Assembly: GCA_963585895.1 (NCBI GenBank)
Contig: OY757911.1
Span: 88,748,275-88,812,274 of the forward strand
Reading direction: 5' to 3'
DNA: 64,000 nt
Source of the DNA: Sepioteuthis lessoniana
Lineage: Eukaryota; Mollusca; Cephalopoda; Myopsida; Loliginidae
Shown here: piece by piece, positions 31,636 to 42,412 of the stretch
Layout of the letters: the number at the start of each line of letters is the position of its first letter
How positions within the stretch are numbered: the stretch's first letter is position 1
Made by a program: the position numbers and the translations under genes
The notes under the pieces: generated by a model
The model's database searches: none
Seen by the model: the letters and a program-made list of their open reading frames with translations, nothing else
Told to the model about the DNA's origin: nothing

Positions 31636-32185
31636 TTGATGATTTTTATCATTAAGGGTTTTCGGACGATTGTCTTCATCAATATTGTTATTTCCACAAC
31701 GTTTTGGTCAATATGTCCTCCGTCCTTCTTCAGGTGTGTGTTGAACTCAGAAACCTACATGGAACTTCGAACTATGTCCTTTATTGAATCCACAGGGGTC
31801 GCCTGTTCTGATTCCGTTAGCTATAACCAGGTACAAGTGTTTAGTATTCTTGTATTGATGTCAGGATTGAACCTGCAACTTTCAGATGATTGTCTCCTTA
31901 GAAGCTTATGCTATGTGTCCTGCTGGACAGTTTACAGTGAATTTTTGGGACTTATGTATGATTTTTTACCTGTACTCATATTCAGATTTTTTTTTTTATG
32001 GCTAACTGAATCAGAACAGGCGACACCCGTGGATTCAATAAAGGATATAGTTTGAAGTTCCATGTAGGTTCCCGAGTTCGACAAACACCTGAAGAAGGCT
32101 GGAGGACATATCAGCTGAAACGTTGTGGAAATAACAGTAAAGATGAAGACAATAGTCCGAAAACCCTTAATGATAAAAATCTATA
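31636..32185. repeat. Inverted pair of a repeat carrying a CTGAAGAAGG hairpin
   Basis: Left arm about 31636-31830 and right arm about 31990-32185 are inverted copies. Shared blocks are TTTTTATCATTAAGGG, CCACAACGTTTTGG against GAAACGTTGTGG, CTTCTTCAGGTGTG against CACCTGAAGAAGG, and GATTCCGTTAGC. Downstream of the left copy (its 5' side) is a box-B-like GGTTCAATCCTG on the minus strand near 31866. A single plus-strand copy is at 41640-41945. The open frame at 31636-32055 only spans the fold and is not a gene. Confidence 0.83.
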
Positions 32186-32664
32186 TAGGTGTTCTTGATA
32201 ATGACCAACAATGATCAAAAGTACTAGAACCACAACTAAAAATAAAAAAATTTTGGACAGTTGAACCATCGTACTCTCCAGAAGTTCAAACAAACAAACA
32301 ATAAATAATCTTTTTTTGGTCACATTTGAAACATATCTAAAAGTGATCTGTTGCTTAAAAATACGTTATGTAATGTTTCATTTTTGGATCATCTATGGCA
32401 AAGAAGTATGTGGGTATCAATTGCCTCAACTCCATAGCCTACTCAAAATCACGGACCTCATTGTATAATGCAGGGTGTAATTTTTTTTAAAAGCTAAATT
32501 TTGCAGAAGTGCACACTCTATGATAAAGAAATGATAACAATTGAAAATGCACAGGATAACTTTAAACTTCTAAACTACTAATATATCAGTTAAAAATTTA
32601 GTAATTCCTCCTAATATTTAATAGTTAAAACAATTTTAAATGCTTGTAAGAAACTCTTATAATT

Positions 32665-33720
32665 GATTTTAACAGCATATCAACCTGTCTAGGGTTATTT
32701 TATGCCTAGAGGTTAGGGAATAGAGTACATTGTACATTTATATTTACATTTTTTGTATAGTTATTCTTAAGAGTTTCTTTGCATGAATTTATGATATCAA
32801 TACAACATACAAATAATTTTCAGTTGTGTTTGTTTCCAGCATTCCTATCTAATGCTAATAATTATATAGTTTCAAGTAATTATTTCTATTTGATAATATT
32901 CATTTGTTTGTACACAGTTATATGGTCTCAAATAACTAATAATAATCCTAAGTAAACAATTATAGTTTTAAGTAACTATTCTTAATACAAATAATTTTCA
33001 GTTATATTTGTTTCCAGCATTCCTATCTAGTGCCAACAATTATATAGTTGTTGGCAACCTTAGTCGAGGGTGACCCAAAGGCTCCCTTTTCATAGCTACT
33101 ACACTAAGGTGTAGGGGAGAGCACTACTCTTTTCCCTGGATTGCTCCACTTTACCCTTGATCCTAACTTTATAATGATGAGTGTTAAGCAAGGCGGCATT
33201 AAGTACCATTTTTTGAGTCTTTGTGGATAGAAACCCGGTCTCCCATACCATTGGCGAACAATCTATTCATTAGGCCAATGGCCCGGTGAATCTTTTTCAT
33301 TAATAATTATATAGTTTCAAGTAATTATTTCTATTTAATAATATTCATTTGTTTGTACACAGATCCCAAATAACTAATAATAATCCTAAGTAAACAATTA
33401 TAGTTTTAAGTAACTATTCTTAATATGAATAATTTACAACTCTATGGCATCAAGTATTCCTATCTAATACATATGATTTTTAAATAGAACTGTTTGACCC
33501 ATAGATGAGACCTAACAGGTAGTACCACCCCAGGTCAGTGGACCTGGGAGTAAAGGCAATGAAGATATACTCCACACTCCCTAGATCTCCAAAAGTAGAT
33601 TCTCATCATCAGATACAATTTAGTGCCATACTCAGGACACCCATTTTTTTGGGGTGGAGAGTTTTAAACCTCTGCAGGGGATACAGTGCATATTCAAAAC
33701 CCCACTAACAGGATGAAGAA
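32665..33720 (-). repeat. SINE family D, minisatellite variant, interrupted by SINE A
   Basis: Tail near 32675 (AGCATATCAACCTGTCTAGG), then two tandem copies of about 180 bp (CCAGCATTCCTATCTA, AATAATCCTAAGTAAACAAT), then head GACCCATAGATGAGACCTAA to about 33715. SINE A (33050-33304) sits inside the tandem array. Confidence 0.8.
33050..33304 (-). repeat. SINE family A nested in a D variant, 12-bp duplication
   Basis: Full minus-strand copy from GTTGGCAACCTTAGTCGAGG to CATTAGGCCAATGGCCCGG. The target duplication AATTATATAGTT is perfect at 33038-33049 and 33305-33316. Confidence 0.92.
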
Positions 33721-34383
33721 ACTTATTTTTATAATGAAATCTCTACTAAATGAAATAGATTTCATGTGATTGTACTAGTTATTACCTAAAAAAAACCCCC
33801 AAAACAAAAAAAAAACAACTTTTAAAAATTATGAGAATGTCTTAAAAAGAATAATAAGAATAGTGAAGAAAGTTAGTTTTTGTCAGTTCATTAAAGCTGT
33901 AGTAATAAGATATGTTGCTATATTTGCTAATTAGAAAAGATTTTGCAGTTCAAACTTTTTAGCTTTAAGTTATCTCTCTTATTAGACATTCAAAATAGTT
34001 GTGTTCTAACATATGATAAAGTGGTCAGTCAATTCACTAAAAGCCACAACTACGTTTTAAAGTCATTATGAGAAACCATATGGAGTATCACCTAAAAATA
34101 AGTACACAGTTTATTATTTTGTAAATCAAAGATTACAATATTTTATCCTTTCTTGTGAAATATATCTCAAAGAGATCTGCTGTTAAAATATACATTATGT
34201 AATCTTTGATTTTTGGATCATAAATTAGCCATTCTGGCAAACATGTATGTTTTATATTTATACTAATAAAAGAGATATGTAATAATAAAAATTTCTTAAT
34301 TCTATAATCTTAAAAACAACTTAAGAGTTTTAAGCTATGGTAATTAAAACAGCATGATTAATAGAAATAATTGGTTGATGATG
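33721..34383. other. AT-rich DNA, nothing recognised
   Basis: No exon signature or named repeat was found. It presumably belongs to the 6.4 kb intron between the two candidate upstream exons. Confidence 0.4.
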
Positions 34384-34387
34384 CATT

Positions 34388-35041
34388 TGTTGTATACTCA
34401 TCTACATACATATGCTTATACACACATATACATATATATGCTGGATACATACCGACGCAATGATAACAGACGCATGAAGGCTTCTTTAACAATATTTTTA
34501 CCCCTCTTTATTGTTTGATTTCGAAAGGGTTGTTCAAAGTTTGCATGTGAGAGGGTGCTGGAGACCGAACATAAACTTCATATTTTGACCCCACTGTTAT
34601 GACCGTCACGTTGTGTCTTTCTTGTTCTCCTGATGTTGGGGTCCACTCCATCGGGGGTTTCCGAGGGCCCCCTCAGTCGGGTGTGGCTTTCCCTACCACA
34701 TCTGGTCTCTGGCTGTCTGGAATTCTGCTGGCAACTGCTCTGGGACCCAAACTCAACTGAGTTAAATAATAACTCAATGCCCACACGATCGCCCACTGGA
34801 TCTTTGAAATCGAATGTTTAATCGTCATCAAGCGGAAATAACTGTCATGCAGTTCAGAGGTTACTCTCTTCCGGTGCATCACTGTAGTGGCACAATGGGA
34901 CCTTCACCTTGTCCCATATCATAAGCCTTAATCCGCCCACGCGATCTCTTTCGATTACTGGCCATTGGAATGTGTCACTTCCTTCCGGTGTATCACCTAG
35001 GAATAGCATTTTTGGGCCGGGTCGAAGGTTAAAATATAACA
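34388..35041 (-). mobile_element. Solo LTR, 654 bp
   Basis: On the minus strand it begins TGTTATATTTTAACC (from 35041) and ends GTATACAACA (34388), a TG...CA LTR with TGTT/AACA ends. It is flanked by a perfect 4-bp duplication, CATT at 34384-34387 and 35042-35045. GC content is clearly higher than the surroundings. An AATAAA signal on the minus strand near 34510 suits the R region. No internal retrotransposon sequence adjoins it, so it is a recombination-derived solo LTR. Open frames inside it are incidental. Confidence 0.83.
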
Positions 35042-35189
35042 CATTATTAAATTCTACAGTAATAAAACTGTAACAAAAATAAGTACACTCCTATATATAT
35101 TATCCAAAGGAACAATTTTATTTTAAAATTTTCTTTCTTTCTTTCTTTCCATGTAATTCAAAACCCAATAGAGAGCTCAATGTAAAATA

Positions 35190-35590
35190 ATCATCATCAT
35201 CATGTTGTGCCGCCAGCACGGATGTCCCTGACCCTCTCTCGCCACTTCTCCCTATCTCTCATCGCCTCTGGCAGGTCTTCAGGGTTACATCCTGTGTCCT
35301 CACATAGTTGCTGTATGTAAGTTCGAGCTGGTCATCCTGCTTTTGCACGGCCATATGTCGGGGTCCATAGGAGTACATCACTTATGAGCTTGTCTTTGCT
35401 TCTCCAGCAGTGTCCCGTGTGTCTGGTTCGTCTAACTTGTATAGTTTTCGTGATGGGGGGCAAGTGTCCGTATAGTTGGTGTCTCGTGGGGTGTTGTCGC
35501 CAGGACTTGTTCAATACTGCTCTCAACATTCTTGTGTAGTTTCCGTCTAGTTTCTTCTCCAGCCGTTTAGTTAGCGTCCATGTAGTGCAT
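35190..35590 (-). pseudogene. RTE-type LINE C-terminus and 3' tail, well preserved
   Basis: The minus strand reads KLDGNYTRMLRAVLNKSWRQ, then HPTRHQLYGHLPPITKTIQV, RRTRHTGHCWRSKDKLISDV and LLWTPTYGRAKAG, with further C-terminal sequence frameshifted or past a stop. It ends in ATGATGATGATT, the microsatellite tail typical of RTE elements. It is 5'-truncated. Related copies: 14726, 27833 and 45085. Confidence 0.87.
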
Positions 35591-35713
35591 AATAATAAAT
35601 TAAAATATAGAGTAAATGATTCAATATAAAAGAAAAACCTTTAAAAATCATTTATAGATGGGTAAATGAGGTTTTCTTTATAGATAGGTAAGTAAGGTTT
35701 TTCTTTTAAATGG

Positions 35714-35744
<31 letters not shown>
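35714..35744. repeat. (TA)n microsatellite
   Basis: About 14 TA units, followed by ACACAC. A second run is at 35892-35912. Confidence 0.9.
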
Positions 35745-36200
35745 TTTTAGTTACAGAGTTTCAATGCTATGCAGTCTGAGAGAAAATAACACCTAATGAT
35801 ATACATTTTGATTGAATAATGTTCCCTTAAAAGTAATAGAATCCTGGCATTTTTGGTTTTGAAGAAAACCTTTTTATATATAAAAAAAATAGTATATATA
35901 TATATATATATAGGTTGATACAGTATGAATAGGGAAGAAAGTCATATCCTTAACATTTAAATTTATTAGCTAAAGAGGCTTACATAAACATAGAAAATGT
36001 TTGATGAACAGAGCTCTTAAACAGAGGAAAATTAAACTTAGAAAATGTATCAGACAACATTATGTATATGTTAGATTGTTTGGTGTAAGCCGTACACAAA
36101 ATTGTCATTTCTATCTATAAACTTTCCCAACAAGAGCAGGTACTTCCAGTAAAAATTGGCCAATTAGAGACGAGAAATGAAAGCATTTAAAATCAATTAC

Positions 36201-36253
36201 TGGTTGAACTTTCTGCCAGGAAGATGTATCTTTTGGATTACCAACACTGGATT
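36201..36253 (-). CDS. Candidate upstream exon of the SLC23-like gene, 53 bp
   Basis: Acceptor ATCTTTTGTTTACAG before 36253 and a moderate donor, CAACCA|GTAATT, after 36201. In the frame that leaves two bases (AA) of a split codon, it reads SSVGNPKDTSSWQKVQP and ends at a codon boundary. It therefore joins in phase to GKDSDK at 29766. That frame stays open for about 30 more codons past the donor, so the exon end is uncertain. No homolog is recognised. It must have an upstream exon, not found in the window. Confidence 0.42.
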
Positions 36254-36879
36254 CTGTAAACAAAAGATCAAAATTGCAACAAGAATTTTAACAGTATATA
36301 GCAGTCAATAAAATTATTTACTAAGTTTAGTTTGGTACAAGGCTAGAAGTATGAGCACCAAGTCAAAATCAAACTCATTAGTGATGGTCAGGATATTGTG
36401 ACATATAGAGGATGGTTATACTCATTAAACTGACCATTTGTTACATATTTGTTAAATATGATTGCTTAATTATACCATTATACCATGAAAGATGCCTCAG
36501 CAGTCAATAAAGAATGTATTCATTAATTATAAAAATGTAAATCTTACTTTCATCCTTTTCAGTAGATTTCTTATATCAAAGAAAGAAGAAAAAGAAATAT
36601 TCTTCAGATATTATTTATAGACTTATGACTAATATTTATAGGAAGATTTTTAAGAAAAATACAATCATCTCAAAAATTAAATTATTTTTAAGTTACCAAT
36701 GTTATGATATAGTTGTAGGCATAGCCAATGAATAAAACTTCACATTTGATAACAATGAGATATCAAATGACTGGCAATGTTTTTTATTTTAGATAATAAC
36801 CACTAATATTTGTTGATAAAAGGCAATTATAATTGTTTCAGGTAAGTAGCACAGAAGATTGTAATTTGATATTAGAGAG

Positions 36880-37376
36880 CAGACAATAAAATTCAACTTA
36901 GACACACGGTGGTCCTTATCCATGAAATTCTTTATTTGGCCAATCAACTCTGGTGTTCTGACTTCCTTACACCTCCCACACCTCTCATCATCCCTCACAG
37001 ACTCCCTGTCTTCCTTGAATCTCTTATACCGCTCAAAAACTGATGCTCGATTCATACAAGATGGTCAAAAAGCAGTCTGAAGCATTCCATATGTTTCTGT
37101 GGTATTTTTTCCAAGTTTAAAACAGAATTTATTGCATATCCTTCTTCTTAAGAGTCCTCATGTCCAGATTGCATTTTTAAATTCACCAGCTGTGACAATC
37201 AAGCTTTAGTAGGGTGTATTCCAATTCCTGCTGTGGCTGTTCATTTGAACCTGAAATCATAAAAATTGGTCAGTCATCTCATAAGATGTATAGCAATAAT
37301 ATACAGAATTTTCAAGAGTCTATGACAATTTTAGATGCCTATCCAAAAAATATGGAAATTTATTGAAGGCACCTTG
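36880..37376 (-). pseudogene. Mariner 5' half, relic
   Basis: The minus strand keeps NKFCFKLGKNTTETYGMLQT (about 37140-37080), then ASVFERYKRFKEDRESVRDD (about 37045-36985) and VRTPELIGQIKNFMDKDHRV, the helix-turn-helix region of a mariner transposase. The 5' terminal end, CAAGGTGCCTTCAATAAATT, is followed by TA at 37377-37378. The catalytic half is missing to the left. Confidence 0.83.
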
Positions 37377-37429
37377 TATATTTAAGGCAATATTTTTAAA
37401 CAAGCCTGAGCTCATTTTTTTGCACTAAG

Positions 37430-38785
37430 TTAAATGGTTTCACTTAATTTCCAACAATTCAGTTTAGCATAAGTACAGTCTTTTGCTTACACACAGTCAT
37501 TCTGTGATGAAGGTTGTGAGAGGTTGAGATTCTTCATCTAGGGGTATTGAATGATAGCCATCCACCGCGAAATAAAAGTTGTTGATGACACCCTCCTTTA
37601 TGACAAGACCATAAAAGACGCCTTCTACCATACTCTAGACTACTTATCACTATGCGAGACGAATGGAATAGTCATCAACAAAGATAAATTCCAGTTCTGC
37701 CAAGACATAGTCCAATTCGGAGGCCTCCCAATAACACCAACAGGAGTGACCCCTTCTAACAACTTGCTGAATGCAATTTCCAGCTTCCCAAGCCCTAAAA
37801 ACATTACAGATGCAAGGTCCTGGTTCGGGCTTGTCAACCAAGTAGCATGGGCATACTCATTAAGCCCTATAATGCTACCATTCCGAGAACTTGTAAAAAA
37901 AAACTCCAACTTCGTTTGGAATGAAAGTCTCGAAAAAGCATTTCAGCAATCTAAACAAGTTATAGTGGGGTTAGTAAAAAAAGGAGTTACCACTTTTGAT
38001 ATAAATAGAACAACCTGCTTGGAACCTGACATCACCACCCTCGCTCATCGATCCAATAAGATGCGATGCTGCTCATTCAAAACCACATTTTTCGGAAGTA
38101 GACCTCTCAGAAAAACAAAAAACAAAAACAAATTCCAACTACCCTAGAACTCCTCCATTCTCATCAACCAGCGAAAACCTATTTCAAACATATAGCAGCC
38201 ACGAGGAAGTGGAAGCAACACTTAGTCTTTGCCTAGCTACTGACTACAAGTGTGTTTCGTGATTCAACAGTTTAAATACAGTTTTTTGTTTACACACAGT
38301 TAAATGATCAAATAGTTCTATTTTAAACAATTCAGTTTAGCATGTCCACAAAGTTAAATCGTTCCAAGTATTGCTAAGTATCACTAACAATTCAATTAAA
38401 CAGCAGTCATTTGTTTACACACAGTTAAATGATCAAACAGTTATATTTCAAACAATTCAGTTTAGCATAAGTACACAGTTTTTTTTTGTTAACACACAGT
38501 TAAATGCAAAAATACTAAATTTCAAACAATTCAGTTTAGTGTAATTACACAGTTTCGTTCTATTTGACCCATAGATTGGACCCTATCAGGTGCTACCACT
38601 CTAGGTCAGAGTGGACCTGGGAGCAATGACAATGAAGAGGTATTCCACATTTCCCAAAGCTCCAACATTACTGAAGTCTCACCATCAGATTGTTTAGTGT
38701 CATATCCAGGACATTTATTGGGGCGTCGTATCCCTCTGCAGAGATGCAGTCTGTATTCTGCAGCCCCAGCCGACTGGGCCATAAA
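37430..38785 (-). repeat. SINE family D copy split by a Ty3/Gypsy fragment
   Basis: Minisatellite units at 37430-37500 (CAATTCAGTTTAGCATAAGT) resume at 38255-38560, followed by the head GACCCTATCAGGTGCTACCA and CAGCCCCAGCCGACTGGG. The recognisable ATGGCATATC tail is missing at the left end. Confidence 0.75.
37545..38245 (+). pseudogene. Ty3/Gypsy reverse transcriptase-RNase H fragment
   Basis: The plus strand encodes VVDDTLLYDKTIKDAF (the xxDD catalytic block, about 37578), then FCQDIVQFGGLPITPTGVTP, ISSFPSPKNITDARSWFGLV and NQVAWAYSLSPIMLPFRELV, ending around FVWNESLEKAFQQSKQ. This is the second half of a Ty3/Gypsy reverse transcriptase, through the connection toward RNase H. After TCLEPD (about 38022) it is scrambled. 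It lacks protease, integrase and LTRs. Base composition is less AT-rich than the surroundings. It is sandwiched between units of a SINE D minisatellite. Confidence 0.87.
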
Positions 38786-38789
38786 ATAC

Positions 38790-40110
38790 AATATTTAAAG
38801 CTAAAAAAATTAGTGTAATAATAAAAATCGCTTAATTTTATAATTAAAAAAACTCTAAAAAACAACAACTTAAGAGTATCATAAACAGTTATAATAAGTT
38901 ACAATTAAAACCATGATTGGTGAAAGTAATTGACTGATGTTAGATACCAATATCATAATTAGAATTTGTTATCCAATACATTTATACACAAAATGAACTA
39001 AACAAGTATATACATGTTTTAAAATGTTATTTTTTGATTCAAGGAATAGTAATCCAACATTTTTCTTCATTAATTGCTATAATGTTCAGTAGGAAAAATT
39101 GCAAACATCAAATATTGCACAGAAATTGACATCATATAGTTAAATCACAAAATGGAGATCATCTTATAACTTTTTCAAGAAATAAAAAAAAGAAATTATT
39201 GCAATCATTTATACCAAATTATAAAAGGTTTTGAAACTTGAAATTTTAGACTATTTTAAAAATAAAACTTTCTTTATCTTGAGTAAAGCATATAGTGATG
39301 TGTCTTACCAGCTTAGTACCAGACATTAAACCTCAAATTCTTAGTTTAAAATCTTTCATTATGCTAAAAAGCTATACTTAACAGAATGACATTAGCTACA
39401 TCATTGTAAGTAAAAAAGAAAAATCCATTTTATTTTGGAAGCTAGTAGTACTAGTACAATAACAACATATATCAAAGTCTCTTGGCCAATGTTAAGTTAA
39501 ACTACCAATAATTTTCTTAGCAATTACAGAATAAAAAATTACAATATGTGATACAAATTTTGTTCTCAAATAGTATGTGTTATTTCTTAATTGCTTACGT
39601 TGTAAAAACATAGAAAATGGGCATTATTTCCTCTAAACTTTGCTTTTGTTCCCAGCATAATGTAATTTAGAAATTAACTTATTTTCTGTATAGATATGAA
39701 CGACTTTGCACATTTTTATTTACATAAGGTCTGAATAAAATAACATATGAATCTAAATGTATATGTATTTATTTAAAGTTATGAAAAATCAACAAAAAAT
39801 ATTTAATTAGTTCAAGAAAATTATCAGCCACTCAGCACTGAACCTACTAGGAATGCACTGGAAAAATGGTTGAATTTGAAATTTTCATTACCCAAGTCAC
39901 AAAAACAAAGTTTGCAGAGGAAAATAGGTCTTTTCCATTTACTTTAGGCATAAGTAATTGAGAAATAACACATTCTGCCGAGGAATAAAGCAAAGTAAAA
40001 TATTTCATTACATAGTGTAGTTTGTACTTTATCTTTTTTCACTACCAAGTTAGATTGAAATTGTTTAGTAATAATTTATCCCCTCACCCAAAAAAAGAAA
40101 AAAAATCTTT
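38790..40110. other. AT-rich DNA, nothing recognised
   Basis: No open frame of note, splice-flanked exon or named repeat was found over about 1.3 kb. Confidence 0.45.
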
Positions 40111-40117
40111 GTGCTGC

Positions 40118-40626
40118 TGTTGCATAGCCACATAATACATATGCAACTATACACATGTACAGATGCATGCAGAAACATATTCAACACAATAAGGATGAGC
40201 AGACACAGTTCTTTAGAAAAATATACCTCTCACTTTATTCGAAAGGCTTATGAAAGGTTTTACTATGTGAGAGGTGAGTTGGAGACTGAACAGAACTGCA
40301 ACATATTGACCCCCTCAACTCTTCTGGCTATAACAGCATTTCTTTCCCGTTCTCCTGGGCTGCTCAACCAGGGGCCTGGGGGCTCAGCCTCTGCTGGGAC
40401 ATGGTTCTCATTCCAGCATCTTCTCTCCAACTGATCTAACTTCCTGTTGCACCCGGGTTATATAATTATTTGACGCCCACCTGCCTCTTGTGAGTGCCAC
40501 AATTCACACTCAATTCAACCCATCGACAGTCAAGGTTATCCCCCGATATCTTCGACCGGATGCACCTGTTATTTACACAGGTGCATTTCTCCTTTTGACA
40601 GCTTGGCTGGGGGCCAGTATGTAACA
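40118..40626 (-). mobile_element. Solo LTR, 509 bp
   Basis: The minus strand begins TGTTACATACTGGCCCC at 40626 and ends GGCTATGCAACA at 40118. It is flanked by a perfect CTGC duplication (40114-40117 and 40627-40630). A TATA-like TTATATAA lies near 40455-40462 and an AATAAA near 40236-40241, in the order expected for U3, R and U5. It has local similarity to the LTR at 34388-35041 around the poly(A) region (GGAGACTGAACAGAA against GGAGACCGAACATAA), so the two belong to related families. Confidence 0.87.
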
Positions 40627-40896
40627 CTGCTAGCCTTTTACAGATATGCTCCATCTTTAACTCTTTCACTACCAAGTTTTTTTCCCCAAGTTTTGGATAT
40701 GCTTTGAGTACAATATTTTAAACATTTAAATTAAACAGGGACACCAGTGTCCCAGTGGGAATGAAAGGATTAAAATAAATATTGAAGACACAATAAGTGC
40801 AAAAAGAAGTAGACATAATTGATCGGATTATGTTTAAAAAATGATTTGAAATGACACTGATCAGTTAAGATTTGAAAAACTTTCATTGAAATTTCT

Positions 40897-41153
40897 ATAA
40901 TCCAGGTTAAAAGCACAAAAAGGGTCAACCTGAAGCCAAACTTTTTTAGACTTTGAGGGATGAGAAATTTTGGTAAATTGGCCCCTCCAATGCAGGTATC
41001 ATTGAGGAACAAAAAAAGTTTTGGTAAACAGGCCAGGCTTTGGCTTATTTACCAAAATATTTCTTATTCCCCAATGATACCTGCATTGGAAAAATAAGGT
41101 AATTTGGTGTCAGGTTATTCCTTACCATGCTTTTAATCTGGATTACTATGTTT
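40897..41153. mobile_element. Palindromic MITE, copy 2
   Basis: Outer ends TAATCCAGGTTAAAAGCA and TGCTTTTAATCTGGATTA are near-perfect inverted repeats. The inner arms share CAGGTATCATTGAGGAA and TTCCCCAATGATACCTG. Same family as 1690-1905. Confidence 0.85.
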
Positions 41154-41244
41154 AATTAATTTTAAAAAATTGTTATTGTATCTTAAATATGGTTTAATTT
41201 TTTTTTAAATACTTTGTTTCAATCTTATCTGTTAACAATAGCCT

Positions 41245-42003
41245 TAGCCCAGTCTGCTGGGGCTGTAGAATATGCTGACTGCATCTCTGCAAGGGGTAAG
41301 ACTCTCCTTTCTCAAAAAATGTCCTGGATTTGATATTAAACAATCTGATAGTAGGGCTCTAATCTTGGAGATGTGGGGAATGTACAGTATCCCTTCATTG
41401 ATATTGCTCCCAGGTCCACTCTGGCCCAGAGTGGTAGTACCTAATAGGGACCCTATTAGGTACTATTAACTATTAGCTATATGTGCAAACAAATGACTGA
41501 TCTCAAATTGTGACTGTTACATAGTAATACTTTGTGCATAAAAGAGGTCAGGCTTGTTTAAGAATGTTATCTACAAAATGTGTTTACAAATCATATATAA
41601 ATTTAACATAAACAGGATTTATATCATATCTGCAATCTCCAGATGATTGTCTCTTTAGAAACTTAGGGAACCAACACAATCATCTGGAGGTTGCAGGTTC
41701 AATCCTGACTACAGGCAAGTAACAATACAGGAATTAACACTTGTACCCGGTTATGGTTAACGGAATCAGAACAGGTGACAACTGTGGATTCAATAAAGGA
41801 TGTAGTTCAAAGTTCTATGTAGGTTCCCGAGTTCGACAAACACCTGAAGAAGGCTGGAGGACATATTGGTCGAAACATTGTGGAAATGACAATAGTCTGA
41901 AAACTCTTAATGATAAAAATCATCAAGCTTCATATCAGAAATTCAAACAACTAAACAAGATTTAGCATTAAATAAACTACAATTGTTGATATGCCATCAA
42001 ACC
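41245..42003 (+). repeat. SINE family D copy with a nested repeat
   Basis: Head AGCCCAGTCTGCTGGGGCTG to CCTATTAGGTACTA, then sparse minisatellite, then the tail AGCATTAAATAAACTACAAT and TTGATATGCCATCAAACC at 41964-42003. The CTGAAGAAGG repeat (41640-41945) is inserted near the tail. Confidence 0.78.
41640..41945 (+). repeat. CTGAAGAAGG-hairpin repeat, single copy
   Basis: Contains a box-B-like GGTTCAATCCTG near 41697, GGAATCAGAACAGGTGACAA, CGAGTTCGACAAACACCTGA, AGAAGGCTGGAGGACATATT, GGTCGAAACATTGTGG and TTAATGATAAAAATCATCAA. It matches both arms at 31636-32185. CTGAAGA, a G-C hairpin and GAAAC occur in hammerhead-like order at 41843-41878. Confidence 0.75.
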
Positions 42004-42344
42004 AAACAATTGCCTGTTGATTTTTCTATGAATTTATTTGCTTACCCAGTGAGTGTAAATAACAAAGAAAGGTAGTCTACATTCAAAGTTTAAACAAATC
42101 TTTACCTTCAAAGAAATTTTTTTTAATGCAATGAATAATTTCACCTACTGTAGTAAGATATGATATATACATATATGTAAATGAGATAGCCAAAATTACT
42201 TGATATATAAATATAATCTTTGTAAAGCACAAAAACACACACTATGTAAATCAGGCATGGGCAACCTATTTTGAGATGTGGACCACATGAGACATGGCGC
42301 ATCATCAGGTGAGACTCACTACTAAATAAATTCAAGGTAATTCT

Positions 42345-42412
42345 ATGTTGAAGGTAGCTTTAAAACTGACCTTATGTCATGCCCTGCTTGTGTGGCAGGG
42401 TTGGTGAATATA
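42345..42412 (+). repeat. 3' end of SINE family B
   Basis: TTAAAACTGACCTTATGTCA, then GCCCTGCTTGTG and GGTTGGTGAATATA. Confidence 0.65.

Noticed and set aside
31636-32055. 139-codon plus-strand open frame
   Set aside because: It runs through both arms of an inverted repeat and the spacer; no domain, no splice or start context.
34578-35042. Several overlapping open frames on both strands
   Set aside because: They lie inside a solo LTR whose higher GC content lowers stop frequency; none resembles a known protein.
37551-38147. Candidate host gene of 198 codons
   Set aside because: It is Ty3/Gypsy reverse transcriptase without start context, flanked by SINE minisatellite.
34388-40626. One LTR retrotransposon with two LTRs and the Gypsy fragment as interior
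   Set aside because: The two LTRs are diverged, each has its own different 4-bp target duplication, and the interval contains unrelated SINE, RTE and mariner sequence and a candidate exon.
40111-40675. Open frames of 107 and 69 codons
   Set aside because: Same reason: inside or across the 509-bp solo LTR.
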